Origin: Pseudomonas sp.
GTDB taxonomy: Bacteria > Pseudomonadota > Gammaproteobacteria > Pseudomonadales > Pseudomonadaceae
DNA: 22,295 nucleotides
Assembly: GCA_030654635.1 (NCBI GenBank)
Contig: JAURXE010000083.1
Coordinates: forward strand, 1-22,295
Direction: 5' to 3'
The notes under the pieces were generated by a model. It was not told where the DNA came from. It worked only from the letters and a program-made list of their open reading frames with translations, and did no database searches. This document shows, piece after piece, positions 7,016-16,431 of the stretch; the first letter of the stretch is position 1; each line of letters opens with the position of its first letter. The translations under genes were made by a program, and so were the position numbers.

Positions 7016-8380
7016 TTAGCGCCCCAACATAAAGGTCTCGTACTCCAGGGTTTGTAACGAGCGCGACAGTTGGGACAGCCCAACCAGCACCGTCACCAGC
7101 AGTGACAAGGAAAAACCGTAACCATAAAACCCTGGGCCCAGATACAGGCTGACGATGGTGAGCATGATGTTGAGCAGCAAAAACAGCAGCGTCAGTTGCA
7201 AGACGATGCGGCGCTTGTCCAGATAAAAAAACACATTCAACAGCGCCATCAGCAGCACCTGAATACTCACACCGACCAGGTCCACGTAAAACAGTGGCAA
7301 GTAATGCTGTGAGATTCCCAGCCAACTCAGCAAGTTCGGTGCCCAGAGAAACAGCAGCACAACGGTAATACCCTGCACCTTGAAGATCTCAAAGATTCCC
7401 TGGCGGATGGCCAGCAGCATCTGGTCCTTCAGGTAATAGATGTGTTCCAGGGTTTCGCCGCCGCGGATGGCCGCATAGAGTCGCTCGTAAGCCTCGGCAA
7501 AGTCGGTTTCGATGCGCACCAGAAAAACCGCCATGCCCGGAATCACTGCCAGATAAGCCAGAAAAATCGGCAGATCGTAGATCAGCGACATGCGCAACGG
7601 CCCGATCACCGCGTCCGAAGTGCTGGGATTGAACCAAAAAATAAACTTATCCGCCCAGACCCCGAGGTTGTAAGCCAAGCCGGTAAACAGCAGGCTAATA
7701 AAAACCTTTTTGCGCTGGAGAAAATCAAAACTCACCAAGCGTTCAGTCGGGTACTCACGGAGTATTTCGAAGAGAAACATAAACAACAGGCTGGCATGCC
7801 CGATAAGCAACGCCAGCAGCAAGCCAGGCAGATCAAACTGGCGTAGCAGCAGCGCACTGCCGACCATCACCGAGTAGCCAATCAGCATGGTGATCAGGAT
7901 GCGGTTATAGGCCTTCATCCCGGAGAGAAAAATTATCACCATCCACAGGTTGCACAGGGTGACGAAGTTGGCCACCAGCAGCACACAAAAGAGTATCGAC
8001 TCAGTAAACATACTGAAAACAAACAGACTGCCGAGTACCCCGGCAGACAAGGTCACCAGGGTCAGGATGCCGACCAGATTGGGCAGAATTACCTTGGCCT
8101 TTTGCTCATACAGCCGATCAGAAATAAACCGGGTGAAATACAGCTGCAAGCCGCCAGTGAGAATCAACGAACTGGCCATCAGGTAAGTGACGCTGATCAA
8201 AAATTGCCGAACCTTTAGCTCCGACACACCGAGGCTGATGATGCCGATCAGCATCACGCTGAGGATCGACAGCACCCAAGGCCCGGAGCTGATCAGCCCC
8301 GCATAGATATAAGCCCGCAAGGTTGCGCTGTAAGTGTCCTTGACCAGAATGCGGCGTAGCTCAAAACCAATACCAGCCAT
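7016..8380 (-). CDS. pelG: PelG, Pel polysaccharide inner-membrane transporter
   Basis: This 454-residue polytopic membrane protein is of the length known for PelG (about 456 in P. aeruginosa). It starts MAGIGFELRRILVKDTYSA, typical of the family. About twelve hydrophobic segments run from residue 25 to the C-terminus, consistent with the MOP/Wzx-like flippase fold. A long hydrophilic stretch near residues 285-320 (ETDFAEAYERLYAAIRGGETL) lies in the second half. PelG is thought to move Pel polymer across the inner membrane with PelD, PelE and PelF. The ATG follows the pelF TAA with no gap, and GGAGGT lies inside the end of pelF, so translation is coupled. It is the last pel gene. Confidence 0.96.
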   Translation of the reverse strand: MAGIGFELRRILVKDTYSATLRAYIYAGLISSGPWVLSILSVMLIGIISLGVSELKVRQFLISVTYLMASSLILTGGLQLYFTRFISDRLYEQKAKVILPNLVGILTLVTLSAGVLGSLFVFSMFTESILFCVLLVANFVTLCNLWMVIIFLSGMKAYNRILITMLIGYSVMVGSALLLRQFDLPGLLLALLIGHASLLFMFLFEILREYPTERLVSFDFLQRKKVFISLLFTGLAYNLGVWADKFIFWFNPSTSDAVIGPLRMSLIYDLPIFLAYLAVIPGMAVFLVRIETDFAEAYERLYAAIRGGETLEHIYYLKDQMLLAIRQGIFEIFKVQGITVVLLFLWAPNLLSWLGISQHYLPLFYVDLVGVSIQVLLMALLNVFFYLDKRRIVLQLTLLFLLLNIMLTIVSLYLGPGFYGYGFSLSLLVTVLVGLSQLSRSLQTLEYETFMLGR

Positions 8381-9904
8381 TTAAACCTCCATGGCGGTGG
8401 CGTAAAGCTTGCGATAACGCTCAAACATCAGCGCTTCGGTATAAAACCGGCTGACCCGCTGCAGGCCAGCTTGTTGTGCCTGCAGCCAGCGCTCGGGGTT
8501 TTGCAGCAAATTGAGGATGGCCCGGGCACTGGCCTGTGGATCGGCAATTGCAACGGTTTCTCCGGCGCTGCCTAGGGCGACATCCTCGGCGCTGCCGCCT
8601 TCGATCAACTCCCGGCAAGAGCCGACATCGGTCGCCACCACCGGCACACCCGCCGCGTAGGCCTCCAGAATCACCAACGGCTGCGCCTCGCTGATGGAGG
8701 TCAAGGCCATCACCCCGAGCGAGGGCATGATCGCGCTGATGTTTTGAAAGCCCAGAAACTTGACCTGTTCCTGCAGGCCCAGACTGGTCACCAGGCTGCG
8801 GCACTCTTCAGCGTAAGTGGCATCTTCCTCATCCGGACCGATGATCCAGCCCTGCGCCTGGGGCATGCTCGAGACCACGCCGCGCATGGCCCGAATAAAG
8901 GTTTTGATGTCCTTGATCGGCACCACCCGACCGATCAAACCGACTACCGGCGGAATCCCGACCGGGCGTTGGGCCATTGCATCGCGATAGGCCGCCAGGC
9001 TGATACCGTTGGGGATTACCTGGGTGCGTTCGGCCTGAGCCCCATCATCGACCTGGCGTAACCGATTACCTTCATACAACGCAATGATCGGATCAGCCGC
9101 CTGATAGGTGAGGCGCCCAGCCTGCTCAAAAAAACGAATCCACATGCGGCGGATATAACCCACTTCAGCAGATAAACCTTCCCCTACCGAGTCGGGCCGG
9201 TCGTTGATCCAGCTCGCTTGGGCCAGATCGATTTTGCGCTCCTTGGTGTAAATGCCGTGCTCACTGAGGATGAACGGGCACTGCCAGCGACGCTTGAGAA
9301 AAGCCCCCAGCAGGCCGGCATAACCGGTCGAAATCGAATGAATCACCCGAGCCGGCGGCGCGTTGCGGGCGACTTCGGCGAGCAAAAAAATCGGTGCGTG
9401 CATGGAGCGCAGAGTCCAAAAATAATTTACGAAGGACGGATCGCTGCAGTAGGTTTCGTAGCCCTCGGTGATCGCCTGCCAAGACGCCTCGCTGTAGAGA
9501 AAATCTTCCCGCGACAGGCCCTTGCCATCGCCAATCATAGTCATCACTTCATCAGCCAATTCGCTCGGCAAATCGCCGCCGGGACGGTGCATGCATTGAT
9601 GCATTTCACGCACCTTGGCCATGCGCTTAGGATCACCACGGCGTGGCTTGGCGTCATCGGTCTGCCACGCCGTCTCCAGGAAATGCTTCTCAAAGTGCAC
9701 GACATTAGCCGGCATTTTGTATTGCTGCTCACCATAGGAGGCCGGCGAGCCGCCGATAAAAACAATGGAGAAACTAACCTCCGGCAAACCGCTAATCAGC
9801 TGGTGAATCCAGCTCGAAACACCACCGCGCACATAGGGATAAGTGCCCTCGAGCAGCATGCAGACATCGGCTATCGGAACGATTTTTTTTGTCATCAGGG
9901 ACAT
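8381..9904 (-). CDS. pelF: PelF, GT4-family glycosyltransferase for Pel
   Basis: This 507-residue cytoplasmic glycosyltransferase has the same length as P. aeruginosa PelF and polymerises Pel from UDP-sugar. Visible GT4 features are EGTYPYVRGGVSSW at 19-32, GRVVPIKD at 325-332 (Arg326 and Lys331 for nucleotide phosphate) and the EX7E motif Glu406...Glu414 in SEAQPLVILE. These are followed by AGVPVVATDVGSCREL. Two ATG codons are possible. The one at 9904 is preferred because AAGG lies eight bases upstream. The other, at 9895, overlaps the pelE stop as ATGA but lacks a good site. A run of eight adenines follows the start region (complement of 9883-9890), a spot where slippage would disrupt the gene. 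Confidence 0.97.
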   Translation of the reverse strand: MSLMTKKIVPIADVCMLLEGTYPYVRGGVSSWIHQLISGLPEVSFSIVFIGGSPASYGEQQYKMPANVVHFEKHFLETAWQTDDAKPRRGDPKRMAKVREMHQCMHRPGGDLPSELADEVMTMIGDGKGLSREDFLYSEASWQAITEGYETYCSDPSFVNYFWTLRSMHAPIFLLAEVARNAPPARVIHSISTGYAGLLGAFLKRRWQCPFILSEHGIYTKERKIDLAQASWINDRPDSVGEGLSAEVGYIRRMWIRFFEQAGRLTYQAADPIIALYEGNRLRQVDDGAQAERTQVIPNGISLAAYRDAMAQRPVGIPPVVGLIGRVVPIKDIKTFIRAMRGVVSSMPQAQGWIIGPDEEDATYAEECRSLVTSLGLQEQVKFLGFQNISAIMPSLGVMALTSISEAQPLVILEAYAAGVPVVATDVGSCRELIEGGSAEDVALGSAGETVAIADPQASARAILNLLQNPERWLQAQQAGLQRVSRFYTEALMFERYRKLYATAMEV

Positions 9905-10890
9905 TGCCAGTACCTTGCCAAAGCTGAAAACGGCAGGCGCTGCCGATCATCGGTATGAAGTTGTGCAAGCCAAAGCGGTATTTCTGCAAAGCGCCGGCGA
10001 ATAAACGCCACTTCGGCGCGGTAGGTGGCCACCTGCGCCGCCTCCAGGCCTAAGTCCTGAGCGTGAGCAAAAGCCTCGTCGGCCTCGTCAATACGTCGCT
10101 GTTCCAGGGCAATACGCCCGGCCAGGAGCCAGTCATCCGCCGATTCCCGACTAGCCATCGCCTGCTCAATATGGCTGCGGGCGCACTGCAGCATGTGTTC
10201 CAACACGCTGCCCTGGGCCAGGCCGAGGTACACCAGCTCCCAATAGTGCTGGGCCAGGCTAGCATTCAATTGACCGATGCGATCACTGGCGGCGCCCTGC
10301 AACTCTTCCAGTGCCTGTTTGATTTTTAGGTTGATGCCGCTCTCTAGCGCATCCAGCATCGAGTAGGCCAACAAGCGTACATCGTCCACCGGATCTTTCA
10401 GGGCCAGCTTGAGAATCGGGATAGCGTCGCGACCGGCCATCCGCCGGGTCGACAAAATGGCCGACAAGCGTTTGTTCGGGTTAACCGCATGGCGTAGCAC
10501 ATCCTGCAAACCGCCAGCACTCATCATGCTGCGCATGTCCGGCTCGGTGGCCCGAAAGGGCAAGTCCGGAATGGAGGTCTGCTTCCAGACATCTTCCCTT
10601 TGCCGGCGCGGGAAATACAGCGCCGGGAACACCGCAGCCGCAACGCCCAGCACTCCCAGCGCCGGAATAAAAAACGCCAAACTGAAGATGAACAGCGGAC
10701 TCCAAGGCAGCGGTTGACGGTATTGCCGTGGCAGTAACGGCCATAAGCCCACCATCAGGCACAAGCACGCAGCGCCATGCAGCAGGGCAAAGGTGAGGAT
10801 TGCCGCCAATGAAGATGATTCACTGAGCAAGCTCAACAGGCTGCCGAGCTCAAGCAAAAAGGCGTTAGTGAATAGCCACTTCGAACTCAT
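9895..10890 (-). CDS. pelE: PelE, inner-membrane TPR protein of Pel synthesis
   Basis: This 331-residue protein (about 329 in P. aeruginosa) has two N-terminal membrane segments (about residues 27-52 and 66-92), then a cytoplasmic helical region. The last part, roughly 245-320, has TPR-like spacing (DWLLAGRIALEQRRIDEADEAFAHA). PelE is thought to join PelD in the inner-membrane complex that binds PelF. The start lies 26 bases inside pelD, and GGAG is about ten bases upstream of the ATG. The stop overlaps pelF by ten bases. The call rests on operon position, length and topology, since the family has no short signature motif. Confidence 0.93.
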   Translation of the reverse strand: MSSKWLFTNAFLLELGSLLSLLSESSSLAAILTFALLHGAACLCLMVGLWPLLPRQYRQPLPWSPLFIFSLAFFIPALGVLGVAAAVFPALYFPRRQREDVWKQTSIPDLPFRATEPDMRSMMSAGGLQDVLRHAVNPNKRLSAILSTRRMAGRDAIPILKLALKDPVDDVRLLAYSMLDALESGINLKIKQALEELQGAASDRIGQLNASLAQHYWELVYLGLAQGSVLEHMLQCARSHIEQAMASRESADDWLLAGRIALEQRRIDEADEAFAHAQDLGLEAAQVATYRAEVAFIRRRFAEIPLWLAQLHTDDRQRLPFSALARYWQCP

Positions 10891-12220
10891 TCAGGGCGCA
10901 CTCCTGCTGCAAGAATTGACCCAGGCGTTTGACGTTGTCGCTGCGGCTGATGGGGTGTCGATGCACTTGCACACCGGCGACTTCAAGGCTCATGCCAATG
11001 TTCTCTAACAGATTCAGACGAATGCGCTCTAAATAACCGCGCAAACCGTCTTCGGCAGTCAGGGGCAGGAGCACCAACACCACGGTGTTTCCACGACTGT
11101 TGGGCAAGGCCCAAATCACATCCAGCCCGCGCTGCTGGGTATGCAGCAAGCGGGAAACATCCTGCGACCAAGCCGGATCTTTGAGTTCCAGACCGAGCAA
11201 GTAACCAGGAATCTCATAGCGTTTGGCATCCACCAATGAGCGCAAACACAGTTGCGAAAAGCGCTGGGCATCGACATCGCTGTGCAATGAAGCTTGTAAC
11301 TGGTTAGCTAGCAAGTCGGCAATATGCCCGCCCAAAATCGCTAGCAAGTTGAGGTTGCGGTCATTGAAGGCAAAAAATGGCATCTGCTGCACCAGTACCA
11401 GCGCGTGAATCTTGCCATGGGTGTCGAGCAACGGGATGCCGGCCAGCAGCGGGGAGGTGGTCACCGCGCCGCCTTGCTCGAGCAGTTCCGGGCGCAGGCT
11501 AATCAGCTCGGCTTGCTGCAAGGTGAGGCGCACCAGTGGATCGCTGTCGCTGATTTCATCCATCTCGCCGAGCATGCTCATGGCCTTGCCGCTCAACCTG
11601 TTGTCCTCGACCCGGTAGAGGGCCGCTTGCCGCAGCGGGCCGTAGCTACTGAAGAGATCGAGAATGGCTTCCGCCATTACCGCTAGATTGTCCTGGCCTT
11701 TCGCCAGACCGGCCATGCGTTGGCGCATCGCCAGCAGCACGCTGCGCAAGCTGTGATCATTGCCCGCCACCTTTTGCTCGAGGCGGTCATGGGAGATGCG
11801 CAAAATATGGTGCGCCCGGGTGAACTCATCGAGACGCATCTCCCGGTAGTCATTGGCCCGTTGCAGACCATCCAAACGCCGCCCCCACAGATCGCGGAAC
11901 TCGCCGCTGACCATGCTTACCACCAACACGCCGACCAGGTAGTGGCTGGGCAGTGTTTGATAATCGCCATAGTTGGCAAAATGCAAAACCAGCATCACCG
12001 CCAGCAACAACACCGCGCTGACCAAACCATGGAAAAAGCCGTAGCGCAGACTGAGCAACAAGGGCGCAAACAACGACCAGGCAAACCCCGAAAACGCCAA
12101 CAAGGGGTCCGTTGGCTCGCTCCAGTAGCCCAGGCCGACCACCACCATTGTCAGGCCGAGGGTTTCCACCCAGGCGATTGCACCGGCTTGGCGTGGGGCA
12201 ATCTGCAAACTATCCGGCAT
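10865..12220 (-). CDS. pelD: PelD, c-di-GMP receptor of Pel synthesis
   Basis: This 451-residue inner-membrane protein (455 in P. aeruginosa) has about four membrane segments between residues 20 and 106, a charged helical linker (110-170), a GAF domain (about 175-310) and a degenerate GGDEF-like domain. The c-di-GMP inhibitory-type site is present: RGLD gives Arg364 and Asp367, and Arg399 follows in YLERIR. These stand three residues before the P. aeruginosa binding residues Arg367, Asp370 and Arg402 (from memory), so the spacing is conserved. No GGDEF catalytic motif is visible, so it is a receptor and not a cyclase. It starts five bases after the pelC stop and overlaps pelE. Confidence 0.96.
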   Translation of the reverse strand: MPDSLQIAPRQAGAIAWVETLGLTMVVVGLGYWSEPTDPLLAFSGFAWSLFAPLLLSLRYGFFHGLVSAVLLLAVMLVLHFANYGDYQTLPSHYLVGVLVVSMVSGEFRDLWGRRLDGLQRANDYREMRLDEFTRAHHILRISHDRLEQKVAGNDHSLRSVLLAMRQRMAGLAKGQDNLAVMAEAILDLFSSYGPLRQAALYRVEDNRLSGKAMSMLGEMDEISDSDPLVRLTLQQAELISLRPELLEQGGAVTTSPLLAGIPLLDTHGKIHALVLVQQMPFFAFNDRNLNLLAILGGHIADLLANQLQASLHSDVDAQRFSQLCLRSLVDAKRYEIPGYLLGLELKDPAWSQDVSRLLHTQQRGLDVIWALPNSRGNTVVLVLLPLTAEDGLRGYLERIRLNLLENIGMSLEVAGVQVHRHPISRSDNVKRLGQFLQQECALNEFEVAIH

Positions 12221-12225
12221 GGGTG

Positions 12226-12756
12226 CTACTCATCTATTCGGTCAATGGGCAAGTCATTGACCAACGTATCGAGTACCCGCTGGCCGGCGCCAGCCAAGCT
12301 TTCACGTGACCAACCCGCGCGCGCCGCACTGCCGCTCCAAAGAATCCGGCCACTGGACGGTTCAATCACCTTAAGGGTAATGCCCACTGCTGGCTCGCCA
12401 TCCAGCCCGCTCTTGTATTGCCACTCATCGACGCTGCCGCTGACGGCATAGTTGGCGCCGCGTTGCTTAGCCCACTGCAAGGCTTGTTGCAGCCGCTCGC
12501 CATCGTCCAGTAACGGCATGTCCTGGTTGTTGGTCGCTGGGTAAGGGGCGGCGCTAAGCCCTTGCTTGGCCAGCAAGGTATAGAGAATTTGCTCAGCCCG
12601 CTCACCCGCTTGCGGGGCTTGCGAATAGTTCACCAGCGGCAACATCACCCAGTTGCCGTCGCGCGGCAACTTAACATCCGGTTGGCTGGATTGAATCGAG
12701 CAGGCGCTCAGGCTCAGGCTTAAGCACAGCAGGGCGAATCGGTTAACAACGCTCAT
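12226..12756 (-). CDS. pelC: PelC, outer-membrane lipoprotein of Pel export
   Basis: This 176-residue lipoprotein (172 in P. aeruginosa) has a short signal peptide ending in the lipobox LSAC, giving Cys19 as the lipidated residue. Ser at +2 predicts sorting to the outer membrane. PelC forms a ring under the outer membrane that guides the cationic polymer to PelB. I chose the ATG at 12756, since AGAGGAAG lies directly upstream. A start at 12777 is in frame but would add seven residues and bury that site. The gene sits between pelB and pelD. Confidence 0.95.
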   Translation of the reverse strand: MSVVNRFALLCLSLSLSACSIQSSQPDVKLPRDGNWVMLPLVNYSQAPQAGERAEQILYTLLAKQGLSAAPYPATNNQDMPLLDDGERLQQALQWAKQRGANYAVSGSVDEWQYKSGLDGEPAVGITLKVIEPSSGRILWSGSAARAGWSRESLAGAGQRVLDTLVNDLPIDRIDE

Positions 12757-12780
12757 AACACTTCCTCTTTGAATCACTCA

Positions 12781-15700
12781 TTAGCGGCCAAAACGCAGGC
12801 TATACGCCAGCCGTAACTGTCCGCCGGCTTGACCTTCACCACCGACCGGAGCCGAACTGTAGCCACCCAGCAACGCCAGTTCGTCGTCGCCCATTACTTC
12901 CACACCCAGACCTGCCTCAAAGGCATAAGCCAGTTTGTTATCGGGTACTTGCCAGCCGGCCTTGGCATCCAGCCGGTAGGTAAACTGTGGCCAGGCGCGG
13001 TTTAGCGCGCCGGGGGTACCACGCTGCCAGGAGCTGCCGACATACACTTCACCGAAGCGACTGGAGATAAAATCACTGGGGGTAGCACCACTAAAACCAT
13101 CGTCAATATCGTCGGACGGATTGCTGTCCAGCACGGCATCAAACAACGCCCCGCCCTGACTGATAAACAACTCACTCGGCAGTTCTGAAACGGTTTTATT
13201 TTCTTGCCAGGTAACGCCGCTGCGCAGCAACCATTGCGGCTCGCGGGCCAGCAAACTATGGCTCAATTCGAAGGACGCCGCCCAGCCATCGCCGAGCGCT
13301 GCGCCCTCAGCGGTGCTGAAACTATTTCGCGCCAGCCGCCAACTGAGCTGGTCGCGCACCGACAAAGCATGCTGGCCCTGCGCATAGAGACTGTCGCGCG
13401 CGCCCAATGCGCGCATCAGGCCGCTTTCATCCGACTGCACTTGCCACTCCAGGCCCAGCGCCAGCGCATCACGGCCGCTGAGCTGCCAGCTGCGCTCCAA
13501 ACCAAGCCCCTGGCGATTCTGCACGGCGTTCTGGCTGGCCTCCAGCAGCAGTGTCCACTCACCATCGGCCAACGGGTTTTTCAGACTCAAGCGCAGCCCC
13601 TGCTCGCGACCGAGCAGCTGTTCGTCCAGCAGGTTGGAGCCGGAGAACCTGGCGTTATCCAGGCCCACAGCCAGGTAGCTATCGCCCACTGCGCTGGCCA
13701 ACAAAAACTGCTCGCCGAGCTGGCGCAAACCGCCAAAGTCGCGATCATTGCGCGCCAGTTGAACACCCTGGGGCTGTCGTTCGATAACCCCCTGCGCCTG
13801 ATTGCGCAGCGTTTGCAACTGCGCCGGAGCGCGGTGCTCTTTCAATGCTTGTAGGCTTTCCTTCAGCGCCCGTTGCTCCAACCCCAGACGCAGCCAGATT
13901 TCGGCGCGGCTGTCCGGCGGCAGCTCATCTTTGGCCAGCCATTGCTGCAACTCTTGCCGGCGCATGCCGCGCAAGGCACTTTGCAGGCGCGCGTTACTGT
14001 CGATCTTAATCCCATGCGCCTTGGCCCAGGCCAGCCAGGGCTCGATAGCGCCGCTTTGATTAAGGCTTTCCAGCTGCGCCAGCCAACGCTCGAACCAGGC
14101 CTCCAGCAGCGGCTGCGAGGTTACTGGCGAAGCCTGTTGCAGGGCCTGCTGGCTGAGCAAGCGGGACCGCTGAGCACCGGCCAAGTTGGCCAGTAAACGC
14201 AAATAGGTGGCAAAGCGCTGCGGCTGCAGATCAGCGCTGTCGGGGGGGGGCAGCTGCCATTTGGCCAGCAAATAGCGGCGTAAACGCCAGGCACTGTCCG
14301 CCTGGCCGGCCAGTTCCAGGGTGTCGGCATAGGCGGCCAGCGTCAGCAGGTCATTGGGGTGAGCCTGGGTGTAGAGGCGATACCAGCGCAACGACTCAGG
14401 CACATCACCGAGCACGCTGTAAGCCGAGGCGAAGGCTAGCCACAGACTGTCTTCTTGGCGCGCTAATGGCCGCCATTGCTGCAGGTGCAGGGCTAAATCG
14501 GCGCTGCGCTGGCGAGCAATCTGGGTCCACAGGTAACGCTCAATCACCCAACTTTGCTCGGGAAACAGCGCCAGCAAGCGCGCCAGAAACTTATCCACTT
14601 GCGCATCGTCGCCACGCTGCGTGGCCTGTTCGATTTGCGCCTGCCAGTAGACCGGCTCCCCCTGCAATTGCTGGGCGTAGGGTTTAGCCTCATCCAACAG
14701 GCTGCGCAGCGTCGGCCAGTCGCGCAGCTGGGTGGCCAGCTGCAGCGCCAAGGCCAGGCGGTTCAGTGCCTGATGCTGATGCCAGGACTGAATCGCTAAC
14801 TGCAGGGCTTTAGCCGGATCGAGTCTCAGGTACAGCGTCAGCAGGCGCTCGGTTTGATCGCCGCTCAGGCGCTCCTGCACCCGTTGCAACTGCTCAAGCG
14901 AGCGCAGCACTTCGGCATCTAACTCCAGCGCCCAAGCCAGATCGCTGCGCAATGTCAGGAAGGCCACCGAACGGGCTTTCTCCACGGGTATTTGCGCCAG
15001 TACATCCCAGCCTTGCTGAGGCTCAAAGATCATCCAGTAGAGCCCGGCCCACTCGATGCGCTCTTGCTCGCTCAACTTATGTTGGCGGGCCATGGCCGCC
15101 CAAACCTCGGCCTCAGCTTGCAGATGCTGCATATTGCGATTGATTTGCGCTAACTGCCGCCACGCATCGCGCTCGCCTGGCCGGCGCTGCACATAGAGCG
15201 CCAACCAGTCCCGAGCCTGCTCGGGCTTGGCTTGAGATTCTAGGGCGAAAACCAAGGCCTTGAGTTCTTCCAGGTTGAGTGCGCGTAACTCGGCCAACTC
15301 GACCAGCAGCACACTCATTTGCGGGTAATCAAATAACTGTCCAGACAAGCGCCAGGCATGCTCGTAGTCCGCCGTCGCCCGATTCTCGCGCGCCAGCCGC
15401 ACCCAGAACGGCAGCCCTTGCGCGGGTTGCCCCGACCACTCGGCGAGCTGCGCCAATTGACGAAGCAGTACTTGATCATCCGGGCGCAACACGTGCAACT
15501 CCAGGCCCAGGGTCCAGGCCGAGTCCAAGTTGCCCATTGCCAGGGTTAAAGCGAAAGCCTGCTCCAGCCATAGTTCCTGATTCGGCAGTAAGGCTTGCCA
15601 GCGCTCTAAATAGGCCAAGGCACGAGCATTATCTGAATGCCCACGGGCCTCGCGAATACCCGCTTGGAGTAACTCAATAGCCACTGCCGAAGGCGGTAAT

Positions 15701-16431
15701 TGCATGAGTCGCTGGTCGAGCCAGCGTAATGCCTGCGTCCCCTCACCCGCCGCCACTAGGCTGGTAAATACCGCGAGTTGATAGCGATCACGCTCCTCGG
15801 CGCTGGCGCTGAGGTCGGCCAAACGCTGATAGAGCGCGGCCGCCTGGGCTGAATCACCTGCGGCGCGGGACCAGCGCGCGCCAAGCTCCAACCAATAGGG
15901 CGCGTTATTCGGATCGACTTCAGCCAATCGTGCATAGGCCTTTGCCGCCAACTGTGGCTCAGCAAAAGCCAAAGCCAACTCAGCGGCCTGCTGCAGGCGC
16001 GCAGCGGATAAGCCGCGCTGTAATAAGCTGGCGAGTAATTGGGCGTACTCAAGGCGCTGGCTTTCAGTCAAACCCTCTGGATGTGCAAAGGCTCTTTGCA
16101 GCTTGGCCTCTAAACGCAAAAAATCTGCCTGGGCGTCCAGCTCGCCGGGAGGCATGTTCGCCAGGTGCAACTCGGCGCGATCCAGATTGCCGACCGCGAG
16201 CAATTGCTCGATCAGTTGCAGGCGCAGGCTTTGATCATCGGGCTTACTTTTTAACAACAGCTCGGCGTAGGCAATCGACACGCCATCAGCTTTGCCTCCC
16301 GCCGGCAGCGTAAGTACCGATTGACGCGGAAACACCAAGCCAAGCACTGCCACGATGAGCAGGCCGATCAGACTCAAACCCCAGCCATTCAGCAGGTGCG
16401 GGCGACGCTCATCGGCACTGGAGTAGCGCAT
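12781..16431 (-). CDS. pelB: PelB, TPR scaffold and outer-membrane porin for Pel
   Basis: This 1216-residue protein (about 1193 in P. aeruginosa) has three parts. A membrane segment lies near residues 18-36 (LSLIGLLIVAVLGLVFP). A very long Leu/Ala/Gln-rich helical region with TPR periodicity runs to about 880. It binds PelA and PelC-side partners in the periplasm. From about 895 to the end lies a beta-barrel with alternating strands, ending YSLRFGR, which forms the export pore. The start overlaps the end of pelA by 23 bases, and AGGTGA is the ribosome binding site. Codons 728-730 are nine consecutive C bases (G9 at 14242-14250 on the plus strand). Gain or loss of one base there would truncate the protein before its barrel. 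Confidence 0.96.
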   Translation of the reverse strand: MRYSSADERRPHLLNGWGLSLIGLLIVAVLGLVFPRQSVLTLPAGGKADGVSIAYAELLLKSKPDDQSLRLQLIEQLLAVGNLDRAELHLANMPPGELDAQADFLRLEAKLQRAFAHPEGLTESQRLEYAQLLASLLQRGLSAARLQQAAELALAFAEPQLAAKAYARLAEVDPNNAPYWLELGARWSRAAGDSAQAAALYQRLADLSASAEERDRYQLAVFTSLVAAGEGTQALRWLDQRLMQLPPSAVAIELLQAGIREARGHSDNARALAYLERWQALLPNQELWLEQAFALTLAMGNLDSAWTLGLELHVLRPDDQVLLRQLAQLAEWSGQPAQGLPFWVRLARENRATADYEHAWRLSGQLFDYPQMSVLLVELAELRALNLEELKALVFALESQAKPEQARDWLALYVQRRPGERDAWRQLAQINRNMQHLQAEAEVWAAMARQHKLSEQERIEWAGLYWMIFEPQQGWDVLAQIPVEKARSVAFLTLRSDLAWALELDAEVLRSLEQLQRVQERLSGDQTERLLTLYLRLDPAKALQLAIQSWHQHQALNRLALALQLATQLRDWPTLRSLLDEAKPYAQQLQGEPVYWQAQIEQATQRGDDAQVDKFLARLLALFPEQSWVIERYLWTQIARQRSADLALHLQQWRPLARQEDSLWLAFASAYSVLGDVPESLRWYRLYTQAHPNDLLTLAAYADTLELAGQADSAWRLRRYLLAKWQLPPPDSADLQPQRFATYLRLLANLAGAQRSRLLSQQALQQASPVTSQPLLEAWFERWLAQLESLNQSGAIEPWLAWAKAHGIKIDSNARLQSALRGMRRQELQQWLAKDELPPDSRAEIWLRLGLEQRALKESLQALKEHRAPAQLQTLRNQAQGVIERQPQGVQLARNDRDFGGLRQLGEQFLLASAVGDSYLAVGLDNARFSGSNLLDEQLLGREQGLRLSLKNPLADGEWTLLLEASQNAVQNRQGLGLERSWQLSGRDALALGLEWQVQSDESGLMRALGARDSLYAQGQHALSVRDQLSWRLARNSFSTAEGAALGDGWAASFELSHSLLAREPQWLLRSGVTWQENKTVSELPSELFISQGGALFDAVLDSNPSDDIDDGFSGATPSDFISSRFGEVYVGSSWQRGTPGALNRAWPQFTYRLDAKAGWQVPDNKLAYAFEAGLGVEVMGDDELALLGGYSSAPVGGEGQAGGQLRLAYSLRFGR
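14242..14250 (-). repeat. C9 homopolymer inside pelB
   Basis: Nine consecutive G bases on the plus strand encode Pro728-Pro730 as CCC CCC CCC. It is the longest G/C homopolymer I noticed in the window and lies in the TPR region, upstream of the barrel. Tracts of this length can slip during replication. No neighbouring Pro pair uses such a run. Confidence 0.9.

Noticed and set aside
12757..12777. Earlier pelC start giving 183 residues
   Set aside because: It would bury the AGAGGAAG site and lengthen the signal peptide with polar residues.
13204..13854. Long open frames antisense to pelB, such as 216 codons here, and others antisense to the ATP-grasp and CoA-transferase genes (up to 477 codons)
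   Set aside because: They mirror the GC-rich third-position bias of the true genes and encode low-complexity Gln/His/Ala/Gly-rich proteins.
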